Assembly (NCBI GenBank): GCA_902779785.1
Contig: CACZDC010000011.1
Span: 1 to 59,797, forward strand
DNA from: an uncultured Bacteroidia bacterium
GTDB lineage: Bacteria > Bacteroidota > Bacteroidia > Bacteroidales > UBA932
Length of the DNA stretch: 59,797 bases
Reading direction: 5' to 3'
The notes below the pieces were generated by a model. That model saw only the letters and a list, made by a program, of their open reading frames with translations. It was not told where the DNA came from and made no database searches. Shown piece by piece: positions 9,359 to 16,658 of the stretch; the stretch's first letter is position 1, and each line of letters begins with the position of its first letter. Position numbers and translations under genes: made by a program.

Positions 9359-10096
9359 ATGGTACAGTATCTTTTTGAATTTATCGGCACGCTGGTGCTG
9401 GTGCTGCTGGGAGACGGAGTCTGCGCCGCCTGCAGCCTGAACAAATGCAAATCCAAAGGCGCCGGATGGGTGGTCATCACCCTTGGCTGGGGCTTCGCCG
9501 TGATGACCGGCGTACTGATCGCAGGTCCCGTTTCCGGAGCCCATCTCAATCCCGCCGTCACCCTCGGACTCGCCATCTTCGGCTCATTCCCCTGGGCGGA
9601 CGTATTCGGATATATCGTGGCCCAGATGCTCGGTGGTTTCATTGGCGCCGTCCTCGTATATGTCTTCTACAAAGACCATTACAAAGCTACCGCCGATGAG
9701 CCCGACACTATGCTGGGCACCTTCTGCACCGGCCCTGCGATCCGCAGCTCCTGGCGCAATTTTCTCTCGGAAGTCATTGCCACCTGCCTTCTGGTCTTCG
9801 TTATCATAGCCCTGGGCACCAAAGGCAACGCCTTCAGCGTGGCCGGTGTCGCAGCCGGAACGGGAGCCCTAGGATCCTTCCCCGTCACCTGCGTGATTAT
9901 GTCCATAGGTATGTCCCTCGGCGCGACCACAGGTTACGCCCTCAATCCTGCGCGTGACCTGAGCCCGCGCTGCGCCCACGCCATCCTTCCCATCGAAGGA
10001 AAACGCGACAGCGACTGGGGCTACAGCTGGGTGCCGGTAGCCGGGCCTATGGTCGGAGCGGCGATTGCAGCCGGACTCGGACTGCTGGTGTTTTAG
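9359..10096 (+). CDS. glpF: Glycerol uptake facilitator (aquaglyceroporin)
   Basis: Inner-membrane channel of the MIP family, 245 residues, with six membrane segments and two half-helices carrying the NPA signatures AHLNPAVTLGLA and ALNPARDLSPR. The aspartate after the second NPAR is typical of glycerol-conducting members. It follows glpK directly and ends convergent with a minus-strand lipoprotein gene, with 7 bp between them and no visible terminator. Confidence 0.94.
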   Translation: MVQYLFEFIGTLVLVLLGDGVCAACSLNKCKSKGAGWVVITLGWGFAVMTGVLIAGPVSGAHLNPAVTLGLAIFGSFPWADVFGYIVAQMLGGFIGAVLVYVFYKDHYKATADEPDTMLGTFCTGPAIRSSWRNFLSEVIATCLLVFVIIALGTKGNAFSVAGVAAGTGALGSFPVTCVIMSIGMSLGATTGYALNPARDLSPRCAHAILPIEGKRDSDWGYSWVPVAGPMVGAAIAAGLGLLVF

Positions 10097-10103
10097 AAAT
10101 CAT

Positions 10104-10751
10104 TTACAGCAAACGGCGGAATGCTGCTTCAGATTCCCCGCCGTCAAGTACAAGGCAGGCCTCATCGACTGCCTTGTTATTTTTTGTCACCGACATCATA
10201 AGATAGCCCTTGCAGGAATCCCAGTCGGCGGCATTCCCCTTTTCATAAGTGAAATTTAGCACGCCGTCGGAGGAAAAAGTGCAGGCGTAACCCTCTTTTT
10301 CCGTCCGTTTTCCGTTCAAACTGACATCCCAGTCATAATGGCTGGCATTTTTTGAACTGCCTCGGACAACACTCATCTTATAACTGGTCGGATATATGAC
10401 TCCGAGGATCGGATATTCGCCGCTGCGCTCCATCTCCCAGCTATTCTCGCCGGTTCTGGTGATTTTCAATCCATTGAAAACGCTGCCCTCACGGGTCAGA
10501 GTCCACACAGCGCCTTCATCAGTCAGCTTTTTCCCGCCCGTATTGAAAGACAGGGCATCGGCGCCGCGCTCGCTGATGAACAGAGCACTCTCCAACTGCT
10601 GGAGATTGTCCACCACGACATCGTTGACGATTCCGATCATATACATACGGCCGGTCTCGCTGGTCGAACGTCCGCTGCCGGAGAAAGCGTCATAATTCTT
10701 GCTGCAGGAGGCGGCAAGCAGAATTGCCATAAGTATTACAGTCTTTTTCAT
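10104..10751 (-). CDS. Lipoprotein of unknown function
   Basis: The 215-residue protein begins with a lipoprotein signal (MKKTVILMAILLAASC, lipobox AASC). The mature region has no motif I recognise; it is rich in beta-type segments (SVVRGSSKNASHYDWDVSLN, GVLNFTYEKGN). It lies 5 bp after the outer-membrane-protein gene on the same strand, so the two are probably co-transcribed and act at the cell surface. Typical of lineage-specific Bacteroidales lipoproteins. Confidence 0.7.
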   Translation of the reverse strand: MKKTVILMAILLAASCSKNYDAFSGSGRSTSETGRMYMIGIVNDVVVDNLQQLESALFISERGADALSFNTGGKKLTDEGAVWTLTREGSVFNGLKITRTGENSWEMERSGEYPILGVIYPTSYKMSVVRGSSKNASHYDWDVSLNGKRTEKEGYACTFSSDGVLNFTYEKGNAADWDSCKGYLMMSVTKNNKAVDEACLVLDGGESEAAFRRLL

Positions 10752-10756
10752 AGCGC

Positions 10757-11347
10757 TTAAAATCTAAAGCCACAACCTAGACGAATTCCCATAACTTCAC
10801 TTCCCAGAGGAATTTCCGAAGTGAAATAGACCCTCTGTCCGCCAAGCTGGATTCCTATCGGTACGATTTCATAGGCGAAAGCGACCGGTGATCCATTGAC
10901 TTTGGAGAGGGCGAACTTGACTCCGGCGGCAGTTTTTCCGTACAGTTTGACAAACCTGGTGGTCAGGAAGAAAAACTTCGCCTCCGGCAATATGCCGGCA
11001 GTCCAAAGATTGTTGATCTCGTCCGGCAGGGAGTGATACATAGAACGACCGTTGATTTGCGGATAATAGCTTTGGAATTCCACCTCACTTATGTCCACCT
11101 GCACGCCCACTTTCAGCCATTTGAAAAGAGTGTAGGTATAGTCGACTCCGAAATTGACTCCGCCTCCGACATAGGTCTGGGCTTCATACATTGTGTAGAG
11201 TTCTGGCGCGCTGTAGGTATAATGGCTTTGATTTTCAGCCACTTCCGTCGCCGGTCCGCCGAGGAAGACGCTGAACTCGTGACGCCCCTGCGCCCTGGCG
11301 GAAAGCGCTATGAGGGGCAGCAGGACAAGCAACAGTATTCTTTTCAT
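10757..11347 (-). CDS. Small outer-membrane beta-barrel-like protein
   Basis: The 196-residue protein has a signal peptide (MKRILLLVLLPLIALSARAQ) followed by alternating aromatic/polar strands (HEFSVFLGGPATE, FGVDYTYTLFKWLKVGVQVD, MGIRLGCGFRF) and a terminal phenylalanine. These traits fit the small outer-membrane barrels (OmpA/OmpW-sized) common in Bacteroidetes. Two in-frame ATGs (11353 and 11347) are possible; I use the second. First gene of a two-gene operon whose promoter abuts the 51-bp repeat block. Specific role unknown. Confidence 0.7.
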   Translation of the reverse strand: MKRILLLVLLPLIALSARAQGRHEFSVFLGGPATEVAENQSHYTYSAPELYTMYEAQTYVGGGVNFGVDYTYTLFKWLKVGVQVDISEVEFQSYYPQINGRSMYHSLPDEINNLWTAGILPEAKFFFLTTRFVKLYGKTAAGVKFALSKVNGSPVAFAYEIVPIGIQLGGQRVYFTSEIPLGSEVMGIRLGCGFRF

Positions 11348-11382
11348 ATCCATAAAATAAAAGGCCGTTTAGTGACCCACGG

Positions 11383-11390
11383 CAAATATA
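11383..11390 (-). promoter_or_regulatory. Probable -7 box for the 11347-10104 gene pair
   Basis: The minus strand reads TATATTTG here, matching TAnnTTTG, 35 nt before the ATG. No TTG occurs at the ideal -33 position. The 51-bp hairpin array starts about 30 bp further upstream. Confidence 0.5.
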
Positions 11391-11419
11391 GTGTTTTTTT
11401 CGATGTATTCACCCGTTCC

Positions 11420-11624
11420 CTTGCCCGTGGACGTGTTTTTTGTGTGCGCGGGCACGTTTCCGAGCGTTTCCCTGCCCTGAACGGAGTTTTGCGGGTGCGC
11501 GGGCAGGGTTTTGACCGTTTTCCTGCCCGTAGACGTGTTTTTCGCCGGCGCGGGCAGGTTTTCGCCGCCATTCCTGCCCGTAACCGTATTTTTCGTCGGC
11601 GCGGGCAGGAATACGCACCGGCGG
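11420..11624. repeat. Four-unit 51-bp hairpin minisatellite
   Basis: Imperfect tandem units start at about 11420, 11471, 11522 and 11573, a regular 51-bp period. The clearest units begin CCTGCCCG and contain CGGGCAGG 29-37 bases later, giving an 8-bp stem, so each unit can fold into a hairpin followed by a spacer of about 14 bp. Because 51 is divisible by 3, the array is open in more than one frame and yields 17-residue repeats, but these are arginine/proline-rich and look non-coding. The array lies directly upstream of the promoter for the 11347 gene. Confidence 0.85.
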
Positions 11625-11696
11625 CGGGCGGCTGTTATGCCCGCCGCCTGAGGGGCCTACCGCGAGCTCGCCTCAAGGGCTCGCGTCCAGCCCCTC
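11620..11696. other. Two adjacent strong hairpins, intergenic
   Basis: First hairpin: GGCGGCGGGC (11620-11629) pairs perfectly with GCCCGCCGCC (11639-11648) over a 9-nt loop. Second: an outer stem GAGGGGC (11650-11656) with GCCCCTC (11690-11696), enclosing an inner stem CGCGAGC (11661-11667) with GCTCGCG (11679-11685). No T-run follows, so neither looks like a simple terminator. Could be part of a non-coding RNA or a DNA hairpin relic. Confidence 0.55.
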
Positions 11697-11766
11697 TGCT
11701 TGCCGACGGAACCATCTTTCCCCACCACCAAACACACTTCTTTGCCGCGTATTGACAATTGGAACG

Positions 11767-11876
11767 CACCCAGCACGCGATTTGACGTCAACGCGGACGA
11801 GGGAAAGGCCGTTCTGCCACAAATACGTGCCACGTCGACAGCTGGAGCTCACCCAGCACGCGATTTGACGTCAACG
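11767..11876. repeat. Pair of 27-bp direct repeats, 83 bp apart
   Basis: An identical 27-bp segment occupies 11767-11793 and 11850-11876. It starts CACCCAGCACGCG and contains the perfect palindrome TTGACGTCAA (11782-11791 and 11865-11874). Nothing coding surrounds it. Could be a paired protein-binding site or the trace of a local duplication. Confidence 0.7.
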
Positions 11877-12041
11877 TGGTTGGAGGAAGGCTGTGGAGAA
11901 GCAACTGAAGAACACACATTCGGGCCAGAAGGCCACGGCCCTGCTCGTCACGAGGCAACGGCCGCCGCGAGGAGGGCCATTGCACAGAGCCCACCACAGC
12001 GGCGCGCCGTAGCCGCCGACCATGACAGCCGGTCGGCGGCG

Positions 12042-12154
12042 GTGCCGGGAAACAGCCATTTGGCGGCACAGAGAGCACCAAAACGGCAGTCCGTGCCGGG
12101 AAACAGCCATTTGGCGGCACGGAGGACGCCCAAACGGCAGTCCGTACCGGGAAG
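12042..12154. repeat. 51-bp hairpin minisatellite, second family
   Basis: GTGCCGGGAAACAGCC followed by ATTTGGCGGCAC occurs at 12042 and 12093, and a truncated third copy (GTACCGGGAAGG) starts at 12144; the spacing is 51 bp each time. Each full unit is bounded by GTGCCG and CGGCAC, an inverted repeat that closes a hairpin. A divergent pair of the same unit recurs at 47496-47573. Confidence 0.8.
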
Positions 12155-12172
12155 GAGAGACAGTGAATTAGC

Positions 12173-12278
12173 GTGAAATATAAAGTACTGTGATTCAGTA
12201 ACTTGCACGGAATCGTGTATGTAAGTTTACATATACGATTTTACATAAAGCACTGTTGCACAACTACTTACATTTCAC
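12173..12278. repeat. 106-bp nested palindromic element, copy A
   Basis: Outer ends are GTGAAAT and ATTTCAC. The central inverted repeat is AATCGTGTATGTA (12211) against TACATATACGATT, with one mismatch. Length is exactly 106 bp, as in copies at 29941, 31091 and 52627. This is the most diverged copy. It lies in the gene-free stretch upstream of mraZ. Confidence 0.85.
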
Positions 12279-12746
12279 AGCGTCAAACGGGTGTAGGGAT
12301 GGTGGAGCCGAGGGCTCCTGGGCGAAGCCGACCATTTTCCGGTCGGCAAGGCCAGCGGCCCGAAGGCGCGACAGCAAACAGGTGCGCGGCAGGATGGGCG
12401 AGCCGGCGCGAAGACGGATGGCACTGGGACTTCGGACGGCATGGCCACCCTCGGCCGCGTTAGAGGGAGGGGCCCACAAGCAAAGCGCAGTGGGAGGGAT
12501 AGCCCCGAAGGGGCGTACCGGGCCGAAGTCCCTGTGCCGCAGGCGAAGCGCTGGCGACGTCAAACAGCCGCAGGCGAAGAGCTGGCGCCGACAAACAAGC
12601 GAAGGCTTAGCGCTGGCGCCAACAACAGGCTCGGAGTGAATGGGAGAGCCGAGGGAAAACAGGAGCGAGAAATGACCGCTCAGAGGCGCCAGAAAGGGGG
12701 CAAAAAAAATAATTAGAAAAAAGTGGAAAAATTTGGAAGAAAATGG
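12279..12746. other. Gene-free G+C-rich stretch upstream of mraZ
   Basis: No convincing coding sequence. The open frames here are shadows with arginine/alanine-rich, low-complexity translations. Visible content: a remnant of the repeat shared with truB and the 54.3-kb spacer (12443-12495), a small hairpin GCCCCGAAGGGGC (about 12502-12514), and several imperfect copies of GCGAAGCGCTGGCG-like words (12540-12625). The final 80 bases become A-rich and contain the mraZ promoter. The whole gap from 11348 to 12816 holds repeats but no recognised gene. Confidence 0.6.
12443..12495. repeat. Truncated copy of the truB/exuT-spacer repeat (apparent empty site)
   Basis: GGCCACCCTCGGCCGCG, then AGAGGGAGGGGCCCAC and GTGGGAGGG match the repeat at 54303-54398 (reverse complement). 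The 34-bp palindrome and one copy of the flanking 8-bp direct repeat are absent: CCACCCTC occurs once here and twice at 54.3 kb. The locus therefore has the structure expected of an uninterrupted version. Confidence 0.7.
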
Positions 12747-12776
12747 TTGGAAATGGGAAAAGTTTTCGTACCTTTG
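12747..12776 (+). promoter_or_regulatory. dcw operon promoter (upstream of mraZ)
   Basis: TTG at 12747-12749, a 19-nt gap, then TACCTTTG at 12769-12776 matches the Bacteroidetes vegetative promoter closely. The ATG of mraZ lies 40 nt downstream, and no comparable promoter is seen inside the tightly packed operon that follows. Confidence 0.75.
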
Positions 12777-12816
12777 CATCCAAGCGTGAAAGTTGAAATT
12801 TAAACCGATTAAAACA

Positions 12817-13278
12817 ATGGTCAGATTCTTCGGAAAAGCCACGGGCAAAGTTGATGACAAGGGGCGCATCGTGCTCCCTGCCATCTACCGCGACATAATG
12901 GCCCGCGAAGGAGAGTCCGACCTCACACTGGTCATAAAGAAAAGTGTCCAGGGCAACTGCCTGAACCTCTTCACCGTCGAAGAATGGTCGAAGCGGACGG
13001 ACAAAGTCCTGGAAGGAATCGATCCTGAACTCAACCCCGAACACGCTGAGTTCTGGAGCAAGTTCAATGACGGAGTCTACTACGTCGTCCCCGACGGAAA
13101 ACTCGCCCGCCTGAACATACCTTCAGAGCTTCTTGAACAGACAGGTATCACCAAGGATGTCGTGTTTGCAGGTGTAGGTTACAAGATCGAAATCTGGGCA
13201 AAGGAGGCACGCGAAGCGCTCCTGATGCCGGATGACCGTTTCAAGAGCACCGCAATAAGACTTTCCGAAAAGAAATAG
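12817..13278 (+). CDS. mraZ: Division/cell wall cluster regulator MraZ
   Basis: DNA-binding AbrB/SpoVT-like protein; E. coli MraZ represses its own dcw operon. The 153 residues contain two tandem domains, the first with GKVDDKGRIVLPAIYR and the second with DGKLARLNIPSELLEQTGI. I start at the ATG 12817 (MVRFFGKATGKVDDKG) rather than the in-frame TTG at 12793, which adds eight unlikely residues. First gene of the operon, directly after a strong promoter, which fits autoregulation, although I see no clear direct repeats typical of an MraZ operator. Confidence 0.93.
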   Translation: MVRFFGKATGKVDDKGRIVLPAIYRDIMAREGESDLTLVIKKSVQGNCLNLFTVEEWSKRTDKVLEGIDPELNPEHAEFWSKFNDGVYYVVPDGKLARLNIPSELLEQTGITKDVVFAGVGYKIEIWAKEAREALLMPDDRFKSTAIRLSEKK

Positions 13279-13291
13279 GAGGGTCGGTGCA

Positions 13292-14212
13292 ATGTCTGAA
13301 TATCACATCCCTGTAATGCTTGACGAGAGCGTTTCGGCTCTCATCACGAATCCGGACGGAACATATGCCGATGCCACTTTCGGAGGCGGTGGACACACCG
13401 CTGAAATACTTTCACGCTTACATATTGGCGGGAAACTCATCGCCTTCGATCGTGACGTCGACGCTCTTGAAAACGCCCCTCAGGACTCGCGTTTTACTCT
13501 GATCCACAACAATTTCCGTTTCATAGAGAACTACGCCGCCATCTATGCGAAGGACGGCTTCGACGGAATCCTTGCAGACCTCGGAGTATCCTCCCATCAG
13601 TTCGACACGGCCGGGCGCGGCTTCTCTTTCCGCTTTGAGGACTCCCCTCTGGATATGAGGATGAACACTCAGGGCGAAATGACGGCCGCAGACCTTCTCA
13701 ACGGAAGCGATGAGCAGGCCCTCTGCCGCATCCTGCGACTCTACGGAGAAGTGGACAATGCCCCCAGGGCCGCCCGCCTCATTGTCAAAGCCAGGGAGAA
13801 GAAGGCTTTCGAGACCTGCGGGGACCTGGACCGCGCACTGGCTGAAATCCTGCCCCGCGGAGCTGAACACAAAGTACTCGCCAAGGTCTATCAGGCCCTC
13901 CGCATCGAAGTGAACCAGGAGATGCGGGCCCTGGAAAAGTTCCTGGACGGAGCGGCACGCTCACTCAAGGAAGGAGGCAGGCTGGTGATAATAAGCTATC
14001 ACTCGCTGGAAGACCGTATGGTCAAGAACTTCATCCGCAGCGGCAATGTGGACGGAGTCCAGGAAAAAGATTTCTATGGACAGGTAAAGGCTCCGCTCAA
14101 GAGCCTCGGAAGCAAACCAATACTCCCCAGGGAGGAGGAAATCGCAGGAAATACCCGCGCCAGGAGCGCTAAGCTCCGCATCGCCGTAAAAACGAGGAGG
14201 GAATCAATATGA
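13292..14212 (+). CDS. rsmH: 16S rRNA m4C1402 methyltransferase
   Basis: SAM-dependent N4-methyltransferase acting on C1402 of 16S rRNA (MraW). The 306 residues include HIPVMLDESVSAL, the SAM-binding DATFGGGGHTAEIL, and GILADLGVSSHQFD. The ATG at 13292 is preceded by AGGAGG (13277-13282), a clear Shine-Dalgarno sequence that overlaps the mraZ stop. Ends with an ATGA overlap into ftsL. Confidence 0.96.
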   Translation: MSEYHIPVMLDESVSALITNPDGTYADATFGGGGHTAEILSRLHIGGKLIAFDRDVDALENAPQDSRFTLIHNNFRFIENYAAIYAKDGFDGILADLGVSSHQFDTAGRGFSFRFEDSPLDMRMNTQGEMTAADLLNGSDEQALCRILRLYGEVDNAPRAARLIVKAREKKAFETCGDLDRALAEILPRGAEHKVLAKVYQALRIEVNQEMRALEKFLDGAARSLKEGGRLVIISYHSLEDRMVKNFIRSGNVDGVQEKDFYGQVKAPLKSLGSKPILPREEEIAGNTRARSAKLRIAVKTRRESI

Positions 14213-14550
14213 ATGCAGGAGACATCACCACAGCCATAAAGAATTCCATCAGGGCGATAAGCAAGGGCGAATTCCTGCTGCGTCTGAGGGCGGACAAACT
14301 GTATCTGCACATCCTCTATCTCTTCGTACTCGCCTGGCTGAGCATAATGCTGAGCCTGAAGGTGGACAAGAAACTGACGAAAGAAGGAGAGAACAAAGCC
14401 ACCATAGAAGAGCTGAAAATCCACTATGCTGAGACAGAGGCGGAACTGATAAGGGTCCAGAGCGCGTCTTCGACCCAGACTCGCCTCAGCCAGATGGGCA
14501 GCAAACTCTGCCCGCCAAGTAAACCTGCGACAAAAATCGGAAAGAAATGA
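14209..14550 (+). CDS. ftsL: FtsL-like division protein
   Basis: Small bitopic protein of 113 residues: a cytoplasmic N-terminus, one membrane segment (LYLHILYLFVLAWLSIMLSL), then a periplasmic helix with coiled-coil character (KATIEELKIHYAETEAELIRV). FtsL proteins are poorly conserved; the call rests on topology and on position between rsmH and ftsI, the standard Bacteroidetes order. Overlaps both neighbours by 4 bp. Confidence 0.8.
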   Translation: MNAGDITTAIKNSIRAISKGEFLLRLRADKLYLHILYLFVLAWLSIMLSLKVDKKLTKEGENKATIEELKIHYAETEAELIRVQSASSTQTRLSQMGSKLCPPSKPATKIGKK

Positions 14551-16658
14551 GCAGCACAGCCAAAAATAACAACAAAAACGGCAGCCGAGACAGGGTCCAT
14601 ATGGTTATGACCTTCCTGTCTATGGCTTTCCTTGTGCTGTCCATAGCCATAATCATCCAGCTGATCCGCATCCAGAGCGGCTTCAGGGTAAAAGAGCAGT
14701 ATCTCGACCTCTTCACCCCGAGGACATCCCTGCACAAAGAAATACCGGAGCGCGGCAGGATCCTCGCCACTGACGGCCGCCCGCTGGCCATCTCCGCTCC
14801 TCTCTACGACATCTTTATGGACTGCACCGTCCGCAAGCAGGAATTCCGCCGCAAAAAAGACGATGAGGCAGAACAGAACTGGCAGAAAAAAGTCGATTCA
14901 CTCTCCTGGGTGCTTGCAGCCCTCTTCCCCGAAAAGAGCGCGAAACAGTATAAAGACGAGATAATTCAGGGACGTTTCCGCAAGAACAAGGACGGCAAGG
15001 AGGTCGGCAACGGCCACCTACTGATCCAGAAGAACGTCAACCTCAACACTCTGCGGAAGCTGCAGAGCGCTCCCCTTTTCAGGGAGGGGAAGTATCGCGG
15101 CGGACTCATCTATGAAGATCACGATGAGCGCATCTATCCCTATGACACCCTCGCCAGACGCGTCATCGGATATATAAAGGACGACTACCGCATAGGTCTG
15201 GAAGCCAGTTTCGACTATGAACTTCACGGCACTCCCGGAATGGAATGGAGGAGGATTACCGACGACAGCCAGTACATCCGTGAGTTGGATTCGACTGTTG
15301 TCAAGGTCAAGGACGGAAACGACATCCGTACCACCCTCAACATTGATTTCCAGGACATTGCGGACAAGGCCCTGCGCCGTCAGATTGCCGACGACCCTCA
15401 GATATGGGCAGGGATAGCCATCATAATGGAGGCAGAAACCGGGGCCATCCGCGCGATGGTCAACCTCTCCCGGGGCAAGACTCCCCAGACCAAGCTTTGG
15501 GAAAGGGAGAACCTGGTGCTTCACCAGGTCGGAGAACAAGGCTCGGTGATGAAGACCGTGACCCTCCTCTCGCTAGTGGAGGACGGCTATGTCAGCTCTC
15601 TCGAGCAGACAATCCCGACCAACAATGGCGTGGTGAAAGACTATAGGCAGGATGTCCATATACTTGATTACCAGAGGGAAACCGGCCGTCGCGACATCAG
15701 CGTCAAGCACGGATTCGAGATTTCCTCCAACTATGTCTTCACCTACCTCGCGGAGCACTACTACGGAGCGAACCCCCAGGCTATGTTCGACCATATCTAC
15801 GCCTACCGTCTCGGGGAAGCCTTCGACTTCGATATCGAAGGGCTGGGCACACCGGTGGTGAACCGTCCCGGGACTAAGGGATGGAGCAAGACCACCCTCG
15901 GGACGACGGCCTACGGCTACGGAATGTCGGTCAGCCCGCTGCACGTGGTCACCTTCTACAACGGCATAGCCAACAAGGGCAAGATGATGAAACCCTATCT
16001 TGTGGAAAGCGTGGAGAAGGACGGGAACGTGCTGAAACGATACAAGCCGGCCGTACTGAACAATATCTGCTCGCGAGCCTCAGCGGACACAGTCACAAGG
16101 GCGCTTGCGGCGGTGGTAAACGACGGTACAGCCACGAGGCTCAAAGGAGCCAAGCTCTCCGTCGCAGGCAAGACCGGCACCGCACAGGTAGTGCTTACCC
16201 CCGAGGAAAGAGGCGGAAGCCGTGATCCTTATCACGACCTTTCGGGCCGCAAGAAGAACCAGGGAACCTTCGTCGGCTTCTTCCCCGTGGAGAATCCGAA
16301 GTATACCATTATGGTTACTGTCTATTCCTATCTTTCGAGCCAGAGCTTCTACGGCGGCACCAGGCCCGCAATGGCCGTCAGGGAGATCGTGGACAAGATC
16401 TACGCCATCGACGGAAGCTGGGACGAGAGCTATTCCACTGCAGGAAGCATCCCTTCTATGAACAGGGCCGATTCGCTCGTCCTGAAAAAGGGAGTGGTCC
16501 CGGACCTTCGCGGACTTGGGCTCAAGGACGCAATGTATATTATTGAATCCAACGGTATGCAATGCCTTTATTCCGGCTCCGGCCATGTCGTGAGCCAGGC
16601 GCCAGAGGCGGGAAGCGTACTCAAGGATGGAGCGACAATGACACTTTTGCTTAAATGA
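14547..16658 (+). CDS. ftsI: Penicillin-binding protein, septal transpeptidase
   Basis: Class B PBP of 703 residues that cross-links septal peptidoglycan. An N-terminal membrane anchor (FLSMAFLVLSIAIIIQLI) precedes the dimerisation domain (IPERGRILATDGRPLA) and the transpeptidase domain with S333 in SVMK, an SSN motif (EISSNYVFTY) and K542 in AGKTGTAQ. A C-terminal PASTA domain is present (VVPDLRGLGLKDAMYIIESN), as usual in Bacteroidetes FtsI but absent from E. coli. Translationally coupled to ftsL and murE. Confidence 0.94.
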   Translation: MSSTAKNNNKNGSRDRVHMVMTFLSMAFLVLSIAIIIQLIRIQSGFRVKEQYLDLFTPRTSLHKEIPERGRILATDGRPLAISAPLYDIFMDCTVRKQEFRRKKDDEAEQNWQKKVDSLSWVLAALFPEKSAKQYKDEIIQGRFRKNKDGKEVGNGHLLIQKNVNLNTLRKLQSAPLFREGKYRGGLIYEDHDERIYPYDTLARRVIGYIKDDYRIGLEASFDYELHGTPGMEWRRITDDSQYIRELDSTVVKVKDGNDIRTTLNIDFQDIADKALRRQIADDPQIWAGIAIIMEAETGAIRAMVNLSRGKTPQTKLWERENLVLHQVGEQGSVMKTVTLLSLVEDGYVSSLEQTIPTNNGVVKDYRQDVHILDYQRETGRRDISVKHGFEISSNYVFTYLAEHYYGANPQAMFDHIYAYRLGEAFDFDIEGLGTPVVNRPGTKGWSKTTLGTTAYGYGMSVSPLHVVTFYNGIANKGKMMKPYLVESVEKDGNVLKRYKPAVLNNICSRASADTVTRALAAVVNDGTATRLKGAKLSVAGKTGTAQVVLTPEERGGSRDPYHDLSGRKKNQGTFVGFFPVENPKYTIMVTVYSYLSSQSFYGGTRPAMAVREIVDKIYAIDGSWDESYSTAGSIPSMNRADSLVLKKGVVPDLRGLGLKDAMYIIESNGMQCLYSGSGHVVSQAPEAGSVLKDGATMTLLLK

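Noticed and set aside
11344-11618. Open frames with 17-residue repeats on the minus strand
   Set aside because: They exist because the repeat period is divisible by 3; the translations are Arg/Lys/Pro-rich, differ by frame, and have no start context. Hairpin structure explains the DNA better.
11420-12154. CRISPR array
   Set aside because: Units are directly adjacent with shared spacer sequence, not identical repeats with unique spacers, and no cas gene is present.
12279-12746. Structured RNA gene such as RNase P RNA, tmRNA or SRP RNA
   Set aside because: None of the conserved core sequences of these RNAs could be recognised in the stretch.
12264-12884. Minus-strand frame overlapping the mraZ promoter and start
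   Set aside because: Low-complexity translation made of repeat sequence and antisense mraZ; it conflicts with a strong promoter and a conserved gene.
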